Assembly (NCBI RefSeq): GCF_000063445.1
Contig: NC_009464.1
Span: forward strand, 1,984,001 to 2,048,000
DNA length: 64,000 nucleotides
Direction: 5' to 3'
Source: Methanocella arvoryzae MRE50
Lineage (GTDB): Archaea > Halobacteriota > Methanocellia > Methanocellales > Methanocellaceae
Under the pieces are notes generated by a model, which was not told the DNA's origin, made no database searches, and saw only the letters and a list, made by a program, of their open reading frames with translations. Of the stretch, positions 17,821 through 26,721 are shown in pieces; the stretch's first letter is position 1; every line of letters begins with the position of its first letter. The position numbers and the translations under genes are program-made.

Positions 17821-18315
17821 CTAAGCGCACTCGTAATCAAAAGCATCCTTGCGGCAGAAAGACCTGAAGAGCTTCTCCACGATCTCCGAGTCCCTGCCCC
17901 GGAAGTACATGCGGATGCGCTTTCTGGTCCGGATCCAGACGATCAGGCCCCGCCTGGTCTTGCGCATTTCGCAGCACCGGATCTCCGGCCACCTCTGGAA
18001 CATGTCGCCGTAGAGTATGCCAGCGTCGGTGATCACCGTGGTCCTCCGTTCGCCCAGGATCGCCACGAGAGCTGATATGATAAAAAGCCCTGCCAGGCCC
18101 GAGACGACCAGCATGTAAAAACCGCTCTGCTGCATGTCACCCGGCAACAGCAGGGCGATCTGGGAGAAGGCGATGACGAGCACGCAGCCTGCGATGATGA
18201 TGGCGGCCATGAACAGCAGCATCCGGGAAGATCGATAGCGATGCAGCACGTCCAGCACCAGGCTCTCCCGCCTGAACAGCACCTTACCCACAAACGTCCT
18301 TTCTCTCATACCCAC
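17821..18315 (-). CDS. two-TM protein with PH-like cytoplasmic tail
   Basis: The 164-residue protein has a basic N-terminus and two membrane segments (about residues 32-51 and 65-87). The C-terminal half is beta-rich: 'RRTTVITDAGILYGDMFQRWPEIRCCEMRKTRRGLIVWIRTRKR'. That order of short strands with a Trp-Pro-Glu-Ile turn resembles bacterial PH domains (PH_10/DUF5673 type) fixed to two membrane helices. No function can be named. It is in the same direction as its neighbours, with gaps of 40-60 bp. Confidence 0.65.
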   Translation of the reverse strand: MGMRERTFVGKVLFRRESLVLDVLHRYRSSRMLLFMAAIIIAGCVLVIAFSQIALLLPGDMQQSGFYMLVVSGLAGLFIISALVAILGERRTTVITDAGILYGDMFQRWPEIRCCEMRKTRRGLIVWIRTRKRIRMYFRGRDSEIVEKLFRSFCRKDAFDYECA

Positions 18316-18356
18316 ATCACTGCCTTACCGCCAACCATCATATCTGCCTGCTTGCC

Positions 18357-18812
18357 CTACTGCCTGCTCCCCTGTCTGTCCGGCTGGTGCACCATGATCG
18401 TCGTGCACCTGCTTTCCACCAGCACTCCATGGGCGACGCTGCCCATCAACAGCTGTTTTAAGTGCCTGCGGCCCCGGTGCCCCATCACTATAGCGTCATA
18501 ATTCCCGGCCGAAGCCTCGTCTATGATCGCCTCCGCCACGTTCTCGCTGACGACGGTCCTGGCATCGGCCTTCACCCCGTACTCTTCCAGGGCCTCGCGG
18601 CACCGCTGGAAAAGCGCCTTTTCTTTCTCTTTCTCCGGAAGCTCGAAGAGCTTGTCTCTCGTCACCATGTCCGTGATTACTTCCGGCACCGGCTTCCGCA
18701 CGTGCAGCAAGGTCAAGGACGCGCCTGTCGTCGACCCTATCAGGCCTGCTGTTTTGACCGCGCCGAAGCTCTGCTCCGAGTCGTCTACCGGGACCAGGAT
18801 TTTTTTGTACAC
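18357..18812 (-). CDS. universal stress protein (UspA family)
   Basis: The protein of about 151 residues has the UspA fold: 'KKILVPVDDSEQS' for strand 1 and the ATP-binding motif 'GHRGRRHLKQLLMGSVAHGVL' (G-x2-G-x9-G-S) near the C-terminus, so it probably binds ATP. I chose GTG at 18812 because the fold begins there and a TATA box (GCTATAATATTTT, 18829-18841) lies about 24 bp upstream, which would make the transcript leaderless. A longer frame from TTG at 18833 would place the promoter inside the gene. It is a cytoplasmic stress-associated protein. Confidence 0.88.
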   Translation of the reverse strand: MYKKILVPVDDSEQSFGAVKTAGLIGSTTGASLTLLHVRKPVPEVITDMVTRDKLFELPEKEKEKALFQRCREALEEYGVKADARTVVSENVAEAIIDEASAGNYDAIVMGHRGRRHLKQLLMGSVAHGVLVESRCTTIMVHQPDRQGSRQ

Positions 18813-18828
18813 GAAAAAAATTTCGGCG

Positions 18829-18841
18829 GGCAAAATATTAT
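18829..18841 (-). promoter_or_regulatory. TATA box of the UspA gene, leaderless arrangement
   Basis: Read on the minus strand, GCTATAATATTTT is centred about 24 bp before the GTG at 18812. That is the normal TATA-to-start distance in archaea, so the mRNA probably begins at or next to the start codon. Confidence 0.45.
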
Positions 18842-19045
18842 AGCTTGGCCCGCCAGATACCTGAAATGATAGCCCCGCCGCGGGGTTCAGGCGGGCGGGT
18901 TCACTTATGGCTCGGAGACTTTTCCTTCTCTACGGCAGTGCTTTCAGCTCAATAGCGATCGCTGTAAAACTGCCCGAATTTCTCGTCCGTCCACCCTGCA
19001 TAGTTCATGGCCGTGCGCCGGGCACAGGACAGGGGTGACTAGCGG

Positions 19046-19630
19046 TTGCGCTCTAAACCAAAGCCCGAGATCCGCATCCTCGGCATCGACGACTCGCCCC
19101 TTTTATCCGACCGCATCCTCGTAGTCGGAGCTCTGCTGCGGGGCAGCGGCTGGGTAGACGGCGTGCTCAGCACCTGCGTCGCCAGAGACGGCACGGATGC
19201 AGGCGAGCGCCTTGCGGCCATGATCACCGGAAGCAAGCACTACGGCCAGATCCGGATCGTCATGCTGAACGGCGTCACATTCGGGGGCTTCAACGTGGTC
19301 GACCTGAAAGAGCTGCACCGGGCAACGGGACTGCCTGTCATCGCAGTCATGAGACACCTGCCCGACATGGCCAGCATCAAAGCAGCGCTGGACAATCTGC
19401 CGGACCCGGAGCTAAGGTACCAGGCCATCCTGAACGCAGGGCCCATTACGGAAGTGCAGACCCCCTGGCGAGGTCAGCCCGTATACATCCAGTGCCAGGG
19501 CATCGAAACCGCCGCCGCAGCAGAACTCGTCGCAGCCACCGCCATCCACAGCCGGCTGCCAGAGCCCCTGAGACTCGCTCACCTGATAGCGACAGGCATT
19601 GTCCTCGGAGAGTCGAGTAAGCGGGCATAG
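19046..19630 (+). CDS. DUF99 family protein (endonuclease dU type)
   Basis: The 194-residue protein begins 'EIRILGIDDSPLLSDRILVVGALLRG' and contains 'QIRIVMLNGVTFGGFNVVDLKELHRATGLPVI', typical of DUF99, an archaeal family distantly related to endonuclease V. One member was reported as a deoxyuridine-specific endonuclease. Here that is family knowledge, not proof. The conserved Asp pair of 'IDDS' fits a metal site. The start is TTG at 19046, supported by AGGGGTGA about 8 bases upstream. It lies alone between oppositely directed genes. Confidence 0.85.
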   Translation: MRSKPKPEIRILGIDDSPLLSDRILVVGALLRGSGWVDGVLSTCVARDGTDAGERLAAMITGSKHYGQIRIVMLNGVTFGGFNVVDLKELHRATGLPVIAVMRHLPDMASIKAALDNLPDPELRYQAILNAGPITEVQTPWRGQPVYIQCQGIETAAAAELVAATAIHSRLPEPLRLAHLIATGIVLGESSKRA

Positions 19631-19710
19631 GCTAGTTGCGGTCATAGCACAGCGCTTGTTTGTTTTCCGCCGGCCTGGTGATAACTTCTTGAAAAATGTG
19701 GGCGTATGCT

Positions 19711-20115
19711 CTACTCGCTAAACCACTTCTGGGTCTTGCCGTAGTATAGCAGGTAGACCGGCAGCAGCGCGAGCGGGGTGAGCAGAATTGCGGCGGGGCT
19801 GTCTATGCCTGTCGTGAGCAGGTAGTACATGATCGTGATGGCGGAGCCGGCGATCATGCTGGCGGTGACGATAGATACAACGGCGCCGATGTTGTTGAGC
19901 ATCTCCATGCGGCTGTGTCTGGCCATCGCTCTGGCCCCCATGCCTTTCAGTTCCTCAAGCTGCTCTGGGGTGAGGTTCTCCCGGTCGATGAACTCGGTTA
20001 GCTCTATCAGGAGCGGGACGATCTCCTCCGGAGTCTTTGCGTTCCTGATTTCCTTAAACACCATGTCCACTTTGTTTTCGATCTTTTCCTTGGTCAAGTT
20101 GTCCAGGAGGTTCAT
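19711..20115 (-). CDS. two-TM membrane protein, 134 aa
   Basis: The N-terminal 75 residues are helical and charged ('LTKEKIENKVDMVFKEIRNAKTPEEIVPLLIELTEF'). Two membrane segments follow (about 78-102 and 106-124), with a short basic tail. There is no family that I recognise. I chose the ATG at 20115 ('MNLLDNL'); an ATG at 20139 would add eight residues. The promoter region is A+T-rich and faces the divergent apgM gene. Confidence 0.6.
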   Translation of the reverse strand: MNLLDNLTKEKIENKVDMVFKEIRNAKTPEEIVPLLIELTEFIDRENLTPEQLEELKGMGARAMARHSRMEMLNNIGAVVSIVTASMIAGSAITIMYYLLTTGIDSPAAILLTPLALLPVYLLYYGKTQKWFSE

Positions 20116-20248
20116 CAGTAACCTATTAGAATAAAACATATAAAAGCATATTGTTACAAAAATTTACTTATAGGGGTTTATAAACATGCGAGCGCCGGCC
20201 CGTTTAAGGCGCATAATTTTATTATTATACTGACAACTGGTTCGCAAT

Positions 20249-20256
20249 TATTTATA
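20249..20256 (+). promoter_or_regulatory. TATA box of apgM
   Basis: ATTTATAC lies about 30 bases before the ATG at 20285, which leaves a very short leader or none. This supports a start at 20276-20285 rather than the earlier ATG at 20258. Confidence 0.45.
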
Positions 20257-20284
20257 CATGGCAGGCTATTTATGTATGATTTCT

Positions 20285-21511
20285 ATGTCAGACGTGGCTA
20301 GTAAAATTTTGCTCATCGTGCTGGACGGGGCGTCCGATCGTCCGGTCAACGGCACCACTCCGCTCGCTCACGCGGTCACTCCCAACCTGGACGCGCTCGC
20401 CTTCGGCGGCATCAACGGCCTCATGGACACCATCGCCCCGGGCATCCGGCCGGGGTCAGACACCTCTCACCTCGCCATCCTCGGGTACGATCCATATAAG
20501 TATTACACTGGCAGAGGCCCCTTCGAGGCCGCCGGGGTGGGCATCGAAGTCAAGGGCGGGGACATCGCTTTCAGGTGTAACTTCGCCACTCTGGAGGGCG
20601 GCATAGTCACCGATCGCAGGGCAGGCCGCATAGAGGATACCGACGAGCTGGCGAAGGCCATCAACGAGAAGGTCAAAGTGCCCGGCGTCGAGGTCATCTT
20701 CAAGCGCTCCACCGGCCACAGGGCTGCGCTGGTGCTAAGAGGAAAAGGCCTCTCCGCCGCGATCACGGACACCGACCCGAAGAAAGAAGGTCTTCCTATT
20801 AAGGAGTGCCACCCGACCGACGACTCCCCGGAGGCAAAGCGGACGGCTGAAATCGTGAACAGCGTCTCGAAGCAGGTGCTGGAAGCCATCGACCAGAGCC
20901 CGGTCAACGTCGAGCGCCGCAAAATGGGCCTGCCTGCAGGCAACGTTATCCTCATCCGGGGCGCCGGCGAAGTGCCTCACATACCGCCCTTCCCCGAGAG
21001 GCACGGCTTGAAGGCCGCAGTAGTGGCCAACGCCGGCCTGATTATCGGTATAGGCAAGATGTGCGGCCTTGAACACCTCACCGTCAGCGGCATGGAAAGC
21101 ATGGAGCCGGTGGAACGGATCAGCGTAAAGGTGAATAAGGCCCTGGAGGCGCTGCAGACCCACGACTTCGTGCTGCTGAACATCAAGGGCGCGGACGAGG
21201 CCGGCCACGACGGCGGCTTCGAGAGAAAAGTCCAGTTCCTGGAAGCGGTGGATGCAGCGTTCGCCCCGCTCAAGAACCTCAAGGACACGCTGGTCATCAT
21301 CACCGTCGACCACAGCACCCCCGTAACGCTGAAAGATCACTCCGCAGACCCGGTGCCCATCCTGATGAACGGCCCCGGGGTCAGAGTCGACGAAGTGACG
21401 AGGTACACCGAGCTCACCGCCCACAAGGGCGGGCTGTGTCGCATCAGGGGCATGGACGTCATGAACATCGCCATGGACCTGATAAACAATACCAAGAAGT
21501 TCGGGGCCTGA
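20285..21511 (+). CDS. apgM: cofactor-independent phosphoglycerate mutase, archaeal ApgM type
   Basis: The enzyme interconverts 3- and 2-phosphoglycerate in glycolysis and gluconeogenesis. It belongs to the alkaline phosphatase superfamily: 'KILLIVLDGASDRP' supplies the first metal-binding Asp, 'PGSDTSHLAILGYDP' the catalytic Ser, 'NIKGADEAGHDGGFERKV' and 'ITVDHSTPVTLKDHSADPVP' the other metal ligands. Its length of 408 residues is normal for ApgM. The frame is open back to 20258, but the promoter and family N-terminus favour the ATG at 20285. It is cytoplasmic. Confidence 0.95.
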   Translation: MSDVASKILLIVLDGASDRPVNGTTPLAHAVTPNLDALAFGGINGLMDTIAPGIRPGSDTSHLAILGYDPYKYYTGRGPFEAAGVGIEVKGGDIAFRCNFATLEGGIVTDRRAGRIEDTDELAKAINEKVKVPGVEVIFKRSTGHRAALVLRGKGLSAAITDTDPKKEGLPIKECHPTDDSPEAKRTAEIVNSVSKQVLEAIDQSPVNVERRKMGLPAGNVILIRGAGEVPHIPPFPERHGLKAAVVANAGLIIGIGKMCGLEHLTVSGMESMEPVERISVKVNKALEALQTHDFVLLNIKGADEAGHDGGFERKVQFLEAVDAAFAPLKNLKDTLVIITVDHSTPVTLKDHSADPVPILMNGPGVRVDEVTRYTELTAHKGGLCRIRGMDVMNIAMDLINNTKKFGA

Positions 21512-21560
21512 GAGCCTAAAGAGTATGGGGGCTGGTTAACCCGGCTGCCCCTGTACTTTT

Positions 21561-21668
21561 TTACGGCACCTGCACGAACTCTTCTGTCGGCGCCCCACAT
21601 ATCGGGCATATTTCGGGGGGTTCCTCGCCTTCGTGTATGTAGCCGCAGACTTTGCACATCCATTTCAT
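21561..21668 (-). CDS. rubredoxin-like protein, 35 aa
   Basis: This very short gene encodes a one-iron electron carrier. It has two knuckles, 'CKVCGY' and 'CPICGAP', within 35 residues, as in the rubredoxin-like tail of rubrerythrins. The ATG at 21668 comes 4 bases after the fprA stop, and a GGAGG ribosome site lies inside the end of fprA. The two genes are therefore surely one operon, and this protein is the natural electron donor or partner of the flavodiiron enzyme (inference from context and from known Fpr-rubredoxin pairs). Confidence 0.88.
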   Translation of the reverse strand: MKWMCKVCGYIHEGEEPPEICPICGAPTEEFVQVP

Positions 21669-21672
21669 CTTT

Positions 21673-22854
21673 TTACTGGCCTCCTTTGACTTTCCTGGCG
21701 ATCATCCTGCCTGTCTCCCGGCACTGTTCCACCTGAGCTTTAGTGGCAGGATACCGGATCTCCAGCCCGTCCAGGACTTCCATGTCTGTCTCTTTGAGCC
21801 GGGCGGTGATCTCTTTTACGGCTCCGCCCATCCACCCGAAGGAGCCGAAGCCCATGGCGATCTTATTCTGTGGCCTGAGGCCTTTGAGGTAGTACAGGAA
21901 GCCTCCGACCGGCGGGAATATGCCGTTGTTCAGCGTGGCGGAGCCGAGTAGCACGGCTTTAGCGTCCTGGATCTCGCTGATGATCTCGCTGTTCGTGGAC
22001 TTGCGGATGTTGAAGAACTTCACCTCTACTCCGCCCTCGTCCATCACTCCTTCGGCCAGCAGGTGAGCCATCTTCTCGGTGCTGCCCCACATGGTATCGT
22101 AGGCGATGACCACTCTGGGCCTGGCCTCGAACCTCGACCACCGGCCGTAGGCTTCGATGATCTTTCCGGGGTCTGTCCAGATGACGCCGTGGTCGGGGGC
22201 GATGATCTCTGGCTGGAGGTTGAGCTCAGGCACTTTGCTGAGCAGGCTCTGGATCAGGTGGGAGAAGGGCATGAGGATGTTGGCGTAGTACGTCTTAGCC
22301 TCCGCCACCGGATCGAAGCTGGCGTCCCTGTCGAACCGCTCCGATGAGGCCACGTGCTGCCCGAATGCGTCGCTGGACAGCAGGACTTTATCCTCCTCTA
22401 CGTAGGTCATCATGCTGTCCGGCCAGTGCATCATGGGGGTCTCGATGAAGCGAAGCGTCTTTTTGCCGAGCGATAGCGTGCTGCCTGTCTTCACCGCCGT
22501 CACCGGCCACCGCTCTCCGTAGACGTCCACGATGCCCTTCCTGCCCATGGTGCCGGAGTACACCTGCGCATTCTTCGCCACTTCCATGACGCCGGCGAAC
22601 GAGCCGAAGTGGTCCCTTTCGAGGTGGTTGACGATCAGGTAGTCGATCTTCTCCGGGTCCACGATCTCGCTGATGCGGGCCAACAACTCGTCTTTGAACG
22701 GCTCCTTGACCGTGTCGACCAGCGCCACCTTCTCGTCCACGATGAGGTAAGCGTTATACGTCGAGCCTTTCGGGGTGGTGTACCCGTGGAAGTCTCGCAA
22801 GTCCCAGTCGATGGCTCCTACCCAGTAGATACCGGGCCTGATCTCGGTCTTCAT
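21673..22854 (-). CDS. fprA: flavodiiron protein, F420H2 oxidase type
   Basis: The 393-residue protein joins a metallo-beta-lactamase-like diiron domain to a C-terminal flavodoxin domain. The iron ligands are all present: H77, E79, D81 and H82 in 'NHLERDHFGS', then H143, D162 and H222. The flavodoxin FMN loop is 'AYDTMWGSTEKMA'. In methanogens such enzymes reduce O2 to water with F420H2 and protect the cell from oxygen. The gene is followed by a tiny rubredoxin gene in the same operon. The promoter lies in the 126-bp gap shared with the divergent ITPase gene. Confidence 0.92.
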   Translation of the reverse strand: MKTEIRPGIYWVGAIDWDLRDFHGYTTPKGSTYNAYLIVDEKVALVDTVKEPFKDELLARISEIVDPEKIDYLIVNHLERDHFGSFAGVMEVAKNAQVYSGTMGRKGIVDVYGERWPVTAVKTGSTLSLGKKTLRFIETPMMHWPDSMMTYVEEDKVLLSSDAFGQHVASSERFDRDASFDPVAEAKTYYANILMPFSHLIQSLLSKVPELNLQPEIIAPDHGVIWTDPGKIIEAYGRWSRFEARPRVVIAYDTMWGSTEKMAHLLAEGVMDEGGVEVKFFNIRKSTNSEIISEIQDAKAVLLGSATLNNGIFPPVGGFLYYLKGLRPQNKIAMGFGSFGWMGGAVKEITARLKETDMEVLDGLEIRYPATKAQVEQCRETGRMIARKVKGGQ

Positions 22855-22980
22855 AAAAACATCCTGCCTGCGGCAGCCATACTAACTCAGCCGCTAAGTC
22901 CATATTACCCCTATATAATTATATATTTATCCGGAAGTGCCTATCGAAACAATTTTTTGCACAGGAATCTATTAGCTACT

Positions 22981-23550
22981 ATGCAGAAACCTACACTTTA
23001 TTTTGTCACCCACAACGCCGGCAAGTTCCGGGAGGCTCAGGCTCTCTTCCGGGAGTACTTCAACCTCGAGCAGATCGACATGACCTACCCGGAGCTGCAG
23101 GAGGATGACCTCTCTAAGATAGCGGCGTACGGGGCAAGGTACTGCTCCGTAGAGCTCGACAGGCCCGTCATCGTCGAGGACTCCGGGCTGTTCATCGACG
23201 CCCTGAACGGTTTCCCGGGACCGTATTCTGCGTACGTCCAGAAAACCATCGGCAACAAGGGGATTTTAAAGCTGATGGAGGGCGTTTCTGCGAGGCGGGC
23301 TGAGTTCCGCTCAGTAGTGGCCTACTGCGCCCCCGGCGAGGAGCCTACCGTGTTCACCGGCATCTGGTGGGGCGACCTGCTGACCGAAGAAGTCGGCACC
23401 GGAGGCTTCGGGTACGATCCGATATTCTCATACAGAAGGTTCCCGGTGGGAGAGATGACGGTGGAGCAGAAGAACGAGGTCAGCCATCGGCGGAGAGCGC
23501 TGCTGGAGTTCAGGCAGTGGTACGAGAATAAGCTGAATGCGGTCAGGTAG
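22981..23550 (+). CDS. XTP/dITP diphosphatase (HAM1/RdgB family)
   Basis: The enzyme removes inosine, xanthosine and similar non-canonical nucleoside triphosphates by hydrolysis to the monophosphate. The family motifs are 'YFVTHNAGKFREA' at the N-terminus, 'PVIVEDSGLFIDALNGFPG' for substrate and metal binding, 'GFGYDPIF' and 'KNEVSHRRRAL'. Its length is 189 residues from the ATG at 22981. The frame is open further upstream but runs through the fprA promoter and antisense to fprA, so the longer form is not real. It converges on the MscS gene. Confidence 0.95.
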   Translation: MQKPTLYFVTHNAGKFREAQALFREYFNLEQIDMTYPELQEDDLSKIAAYGARYCSVELDRPVIVEDSGLFIDALNGFPGPYSAYVQKTIGNKGILKLMEGVSARRAEFRSVVAYCAPGEEPTVFTGIWWGDLLTEEVGTGGFGYDPIFSYRRFPVGEMTVEQKNEVSHRRRALLEFRQWYENKLNAVR

Positions 23551-23566
23551 CCGGCGCAGATGTCCG

Positions 23567-24313
23567 CTATTTAAGGTGGATACTGCCGTCTCCCCGTATC
23601 CTCTCTATAAACTCAAGGCTGATCTTGGTCTTCAGATCGTTGCGGGTCTTGATGGTCGTCACGAACCGGCCGTTGATCCAGATCCTCTCCTCGTCGATGT
23701 GAATGGTGATTTTAGGGCCGCTCTGCAGGTCGTGGAAGAAGTTGGGCAGGTCGTCCTCACTGAAGGTTTCCATGGCCTGCCTGGCGAAGGCAGCGTTTTC
23801 CACCCTGAGCAGATCGCTTAATATCTGGGCCGCCTTCGTGACGTCGCTATCGGTCGTCAGGGGTATCCTGATCTCGTCGAAGATGTAGTCGCAGGTGATG
23901 AGCTGGTCTCTGGTCGAGTAGTCCTTGGAGTAGTTCCGCACCGGCTGGTCGAGGACAAGCAGGTTCGGGATGTGGAGCAGCCTGCCGGTGAGCTCGCCTC
24001 CCATTTTATCGTCGTCGCCGACCTCGTCGAGGATGATGTGGAAGAGGCCGATGTGCCGGACGTCGCCCTTGATGTGGCCTATCATGATCCGGTCGCCGAC
24101 GTCGACGGCGCTGGACCGCCTGATGACGAAGTGGGCGGCGAAGCTGGCGATGTACTTCTGCAGCGCCACCGAGGCCCCTAACGCGATGATTGTAATGTAG
24201 ATGCTCAACTCAGGCCGGAAAAAGGGAATGGCGAGGATGGACGCGATGACGCCTATGATCAGGAGCGACACGAGGATGTCCTGAATCTGAGTCTTCAATC
24301 CCGAACTGATCAT
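23567..24313 (-). CDS. MscS-like mechanosensitive channel protein
   Basis: The protein has two membrane segments (about residues 12-30 and 34-52), then the MscS pore-lining and beta-domain region: 'SVALQKYIASFAAHFVIRRSSAVDVGDRIMIGHIKGDV', 'TGRLLHIPNLLVLDQPVRNYS' and a soluble C-terminal domain. This matches the small-conductance mechanosensitive channel family, of short type with 248 residues. Channels of this group open under membrane tension to release solutes. It overlaps nothing, and it ends 16 bp from the convergent ITPase gene. Confidence 0.8.
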   Translation of the reverse strand: MISSGLKTQIQDILVSLLIIGVIASILAIPFFRPELSIYITIIALGASVALQKYIASFAAHFVIRRSSAVDVGDRIMIGHIKGDVRHIGLFHIILDEVGDDDKMGGELTGRLLHIPNLLVLDQPVRNYSKDYSTRDQLITCDYIFDEIRIPLTTDSDVTKAAQILSDLLRVENAAFARQAMETFSEDDLPNFFHDLQSGPKITIHIDEERIWINGRFVTTIKTRNDLKTKISLEFIERIRGDGSIHLK

Positions 24314-24437
24314 AGCGTACCCTTCCCAACTGTTCTCTTTACCGTAGGTTAGGGGGCGAATTAATAAATGCTTTCTTCCGCGGGCGGCATTAAAAATAGT
24401 CCGGAGCTGCCCGGAGGCAGCCCTTGCTGTTTTCCGT

Positions 24438-26522
24438 TTACGAGATGGTCATCCTGGCGTCCAGCGCCAGGCAGCCGGTGCCCTTCTCGTACACTTTGAC
24501 CGGGTTGATGTCCAGCTCCAGGATCTCCGGGAAGTCGGTGACCAGCTGGGACAGCCTCTGCAGGAACTCTACCAGCTTCTCGATGTCGGCGGGCTTCTCG
24601 CCTCTGACACCCTCCAGTAGCTGGTGAGCCTTGATGCCGTAGATCATGCCCAGTGCGTCGTGCTCCGACAGCGGGGCTACCCTGAACTGGACGTCCTTCA
24701 ACACTTCGACGTAGATGCCGCCCAGGCCGAACATGATGAGGGGGCCGAACTGCGGGTCTCTGTTCACGCCGAGGATGACCTCCTTGCCCCCGACCGCCAT
24801 CTGCTGGATGAGGACGCCGCTGATCTGGCAGTGGGGCACTGCCACTTTGACGTCTCTCATCATCTTGTTATAGGCGTTCAGCACCGCCTCGTCGCTGTCG
24901 AGGCCGACCCTGACGCCGCCCACGTCCGACTTGTGGACGATCTGCGGGGACACGATCTTCATGACTACCGGGTAGCCGAACTCCTTCGCGGTGGCGACCG
25001 CCTTGTCAGCGCTGTCCACAATGCGGTACTTGAGCGTGGGAATGCCGTACGCCTCGAGGACGGGGAGCGCCTCTAAGCCGAGGACGGATATGCCTGCCTT
25101 CCTCGCGTCGTCGATGACCTTGCGTACTGTGTCCTTGTCCACCTCGAACTGCCGGGGCTTCTCGAACACCCTGTTGCGGATGCTGTTGTACTTCGTCAGC
25201 ATACGCATAGTGTATGCCGCCCTCTCCGGGGCGTTGTAGTTGAGCAGCTTGTACTTTCTGAGGACTTTCACGCCCTCGTCCATGACCACGCCGCCTACGA
25301 AGCACGGCAAGATGGGCTTGTCCGTGGTCTTCTTGGCCTTGGCGATGACTTCGGCGATGCCTACCGGGTCCGTCATGGACTGCGGGGTGGCGACCACGAT
25401 GACGCCGTCGACCCCGTCGTCGGCAAGCACGGTGTTGAGCGCGAACTCGTACAGCCTCGCGGGGGCGTCTCCCAGCACGTCTACCGGGTTGTAGAAGTTG
25501 GCAGCAGGCGGCAGAGTCGTTTTGAGCTTGTCCACCGTCTCGGTGGACAGCGTGGCGATCTTCAGCCCGTACCTTTCGCAGGCGTCGGTGGCGATGATGC
25601 CCGGGCCGCCGGCGTTAGTCACGATGCAGACTCTGTCGCCCTTGGGGATCGGCTGGTTGGAGAACCCGCCGGCGAGGTCGAAGAACTCGTCCATGGTCTC
25701 CGCCCTGATGACGCCGCACTGGGCGAATGCGGAATCGTACGCAGCGTCAGCCCCGGCCAGGCTGCCCGTGTGCGAAGAGGCTGCCCTGGCGCCGGCGCTG
25801 GTCCTGCCGCTCTTGATGATCACGATGGGCTTCTCCCTGGAGACCTCCCGGGCTACGTTGATGAACCGCTGGCCGTCGGTAATGCTCTCGAGATATGCGA
25901 GGATGATGTTGGTCTCCTTGTCGTCCTTCCACGCCTGCATGAAGTCGATCTCGTTGAGGTCGGCCTTGTTGCCGAAGCTCACGAAGTTGGCGAAGCCGAT
26001 GTCGGTCTTCTCCGACCAGTCCAGGATGGCGGTGCCCAGCGCGCCCGACTGGGAAATGATAGACATGTGCCCCCGGGGCGGCATTTTCTTGGCAAAAGAG
26101 GCGTTGCACCCGGAGTACGTGTTGAGGACGCCCAGGCAGTTCGGACCTACGATGCGGATGCCGTAGCTCTTGGCTACTTCCTTGACCTCGTTCTCCAGAC
26201 GGGCACCCTCTACGCCGACCTCTTTGAAGCCGGCGGAGATGATGATGACGTTCTTGATGCCCTTCTCGCCGCACTCCTTAACCGCCTGAGCGACGAACCT
26301 GGCGGGGATGACGATGACCGCGAGGTCGATGCTGCCCGGCACGTCGAGCACGCTTTTATAGCACTTGATGCCCTCGATCTCCGTCGCTTTGGGGTTGATC
26401 GGGTAGATCGCGCCCTTGAATTCCTCAATCAGGTTGTTGAGGACATCTCTGCCTACCTTACCTTTCTCCTGCGATGCTCCGATAACAGCAACGCTTGCCG
26501 GGTAAAACATCTTTTCTAACAT
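24438..26522 (-). CDS. acd: acetate--CoA ligase (ADP-forming), fused alpha and beta subunits
   Basis: The 694-residue protein has the alpha part first ('MFYPASVAVIGASQEKGKVG', the CoA-binding Rossmann domain, and 'SSHTGSLAGADAAYDSAF' with the histidine that is phosphorylated), then an ATP-grasp beta part ('PVVMKIVSPQIVHKSDVGGV', 'GVNRDPQFGPLIMFGLGGIYVE'). It converts acetyl-CoA, ADP and phosphate into acetate, ATP and CoA, or works in reverse. I chose the ATG at 26522; the in-frame start at 26558 adds residues that do not fit the family. An A+T-rich promoter lies upstream near 26555-26580. Confidence 0.93.
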   Translation of the reverse strand: MLEKMFYPASVAVIGASQEKGKVGRDVLNNLIEEFKGAIYPINPKATEIEGIKCYKSVLDVPGSIDLAVIVIPARFVAQAVKECGEKGIKNVIIISAGFKEVGVEGARLENEVKEVAKSYGIRIVGPNCLGVLNTYSGCNASFAKKMPPRGHMSIISQSGALGTAILDWSEKTDIGFANFVSFGNKADLNEIDFMQAWKDDKETNIILAYLESITDGQRFINVAREVSREKPIVIIKSGRTSAGARAASSHTGSLAGADAAYDSAFAQCGVIRAETMDEFFDLAGGFSNQPIPKGDRVCIVTNAGGPGIIATDACERYGLKIATLSTETVDKLKTTLPPAANFYNPVDVLGDAPARLYEFALNTVLADDGVDGVIVVATPQSMTDPVGIAEVIAKAKKTTDKPILPCFVGGVVMDEGVKVLRKYKLLNYNAPERAAYTMRMLTKYNSIRNRVFEKPRQFEVDKDTVRKVIDDARKAGISVLGLEALPVLEAYGIPTLKYRIVDSADKAVATAKEFGYPVVMKIVSPQIVHKSDVGGVRVGLDSDEAVLNAYNKMMRDVKVAVPHCQISGVLIQQMAVGGKEVILGVNRDPQFGPLIMFGLGGIYVEVLKDVQFRVAPLSEHDALGMIYGIKAHQLLEGVRGEKPADIEKLVEFLQRLSQLVTDFPEILELDINPVKVYEKGTGCLALDARMTIS

Positions 26523-26667
26523 TGCAATTCCGCATCCCTGAGTTTTTATATGACTCAATCTATTATATTATTTTACACTTGAGCATCCCCATGTAGAGGA
26601 ATCTATCATTATTGACCATTGTAGATAGTGATATCTAGTAAATAATGTTTACCATGAAAAGGCATGG

Positions 26668-26696
26668 AAAAAAGGGGCATGCACACAGGGCATGCC
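26668..26696 (-). terminator. hairpin plus T-run after the BtuF-like gene
   Basis: On the minus strand GGCATGC and GCATGCC (26676-26696) form a 7-bp stem with a 7-base loop. It is followed by CCTTTTTT, 25-55 bases after the stop of the binding-protein gene. Confidence 0.6.
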
Positions 26697-26721
26697 GTTT
26701 ACTGTGTCAGAAACCCGTTGC

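Noticed and set aside
22609-22980. N-terminal extension of the ITPase
   Set aside because: The extra frame is antisense to fprA and crosses its promoter; the family N-terminus starts at 22981.
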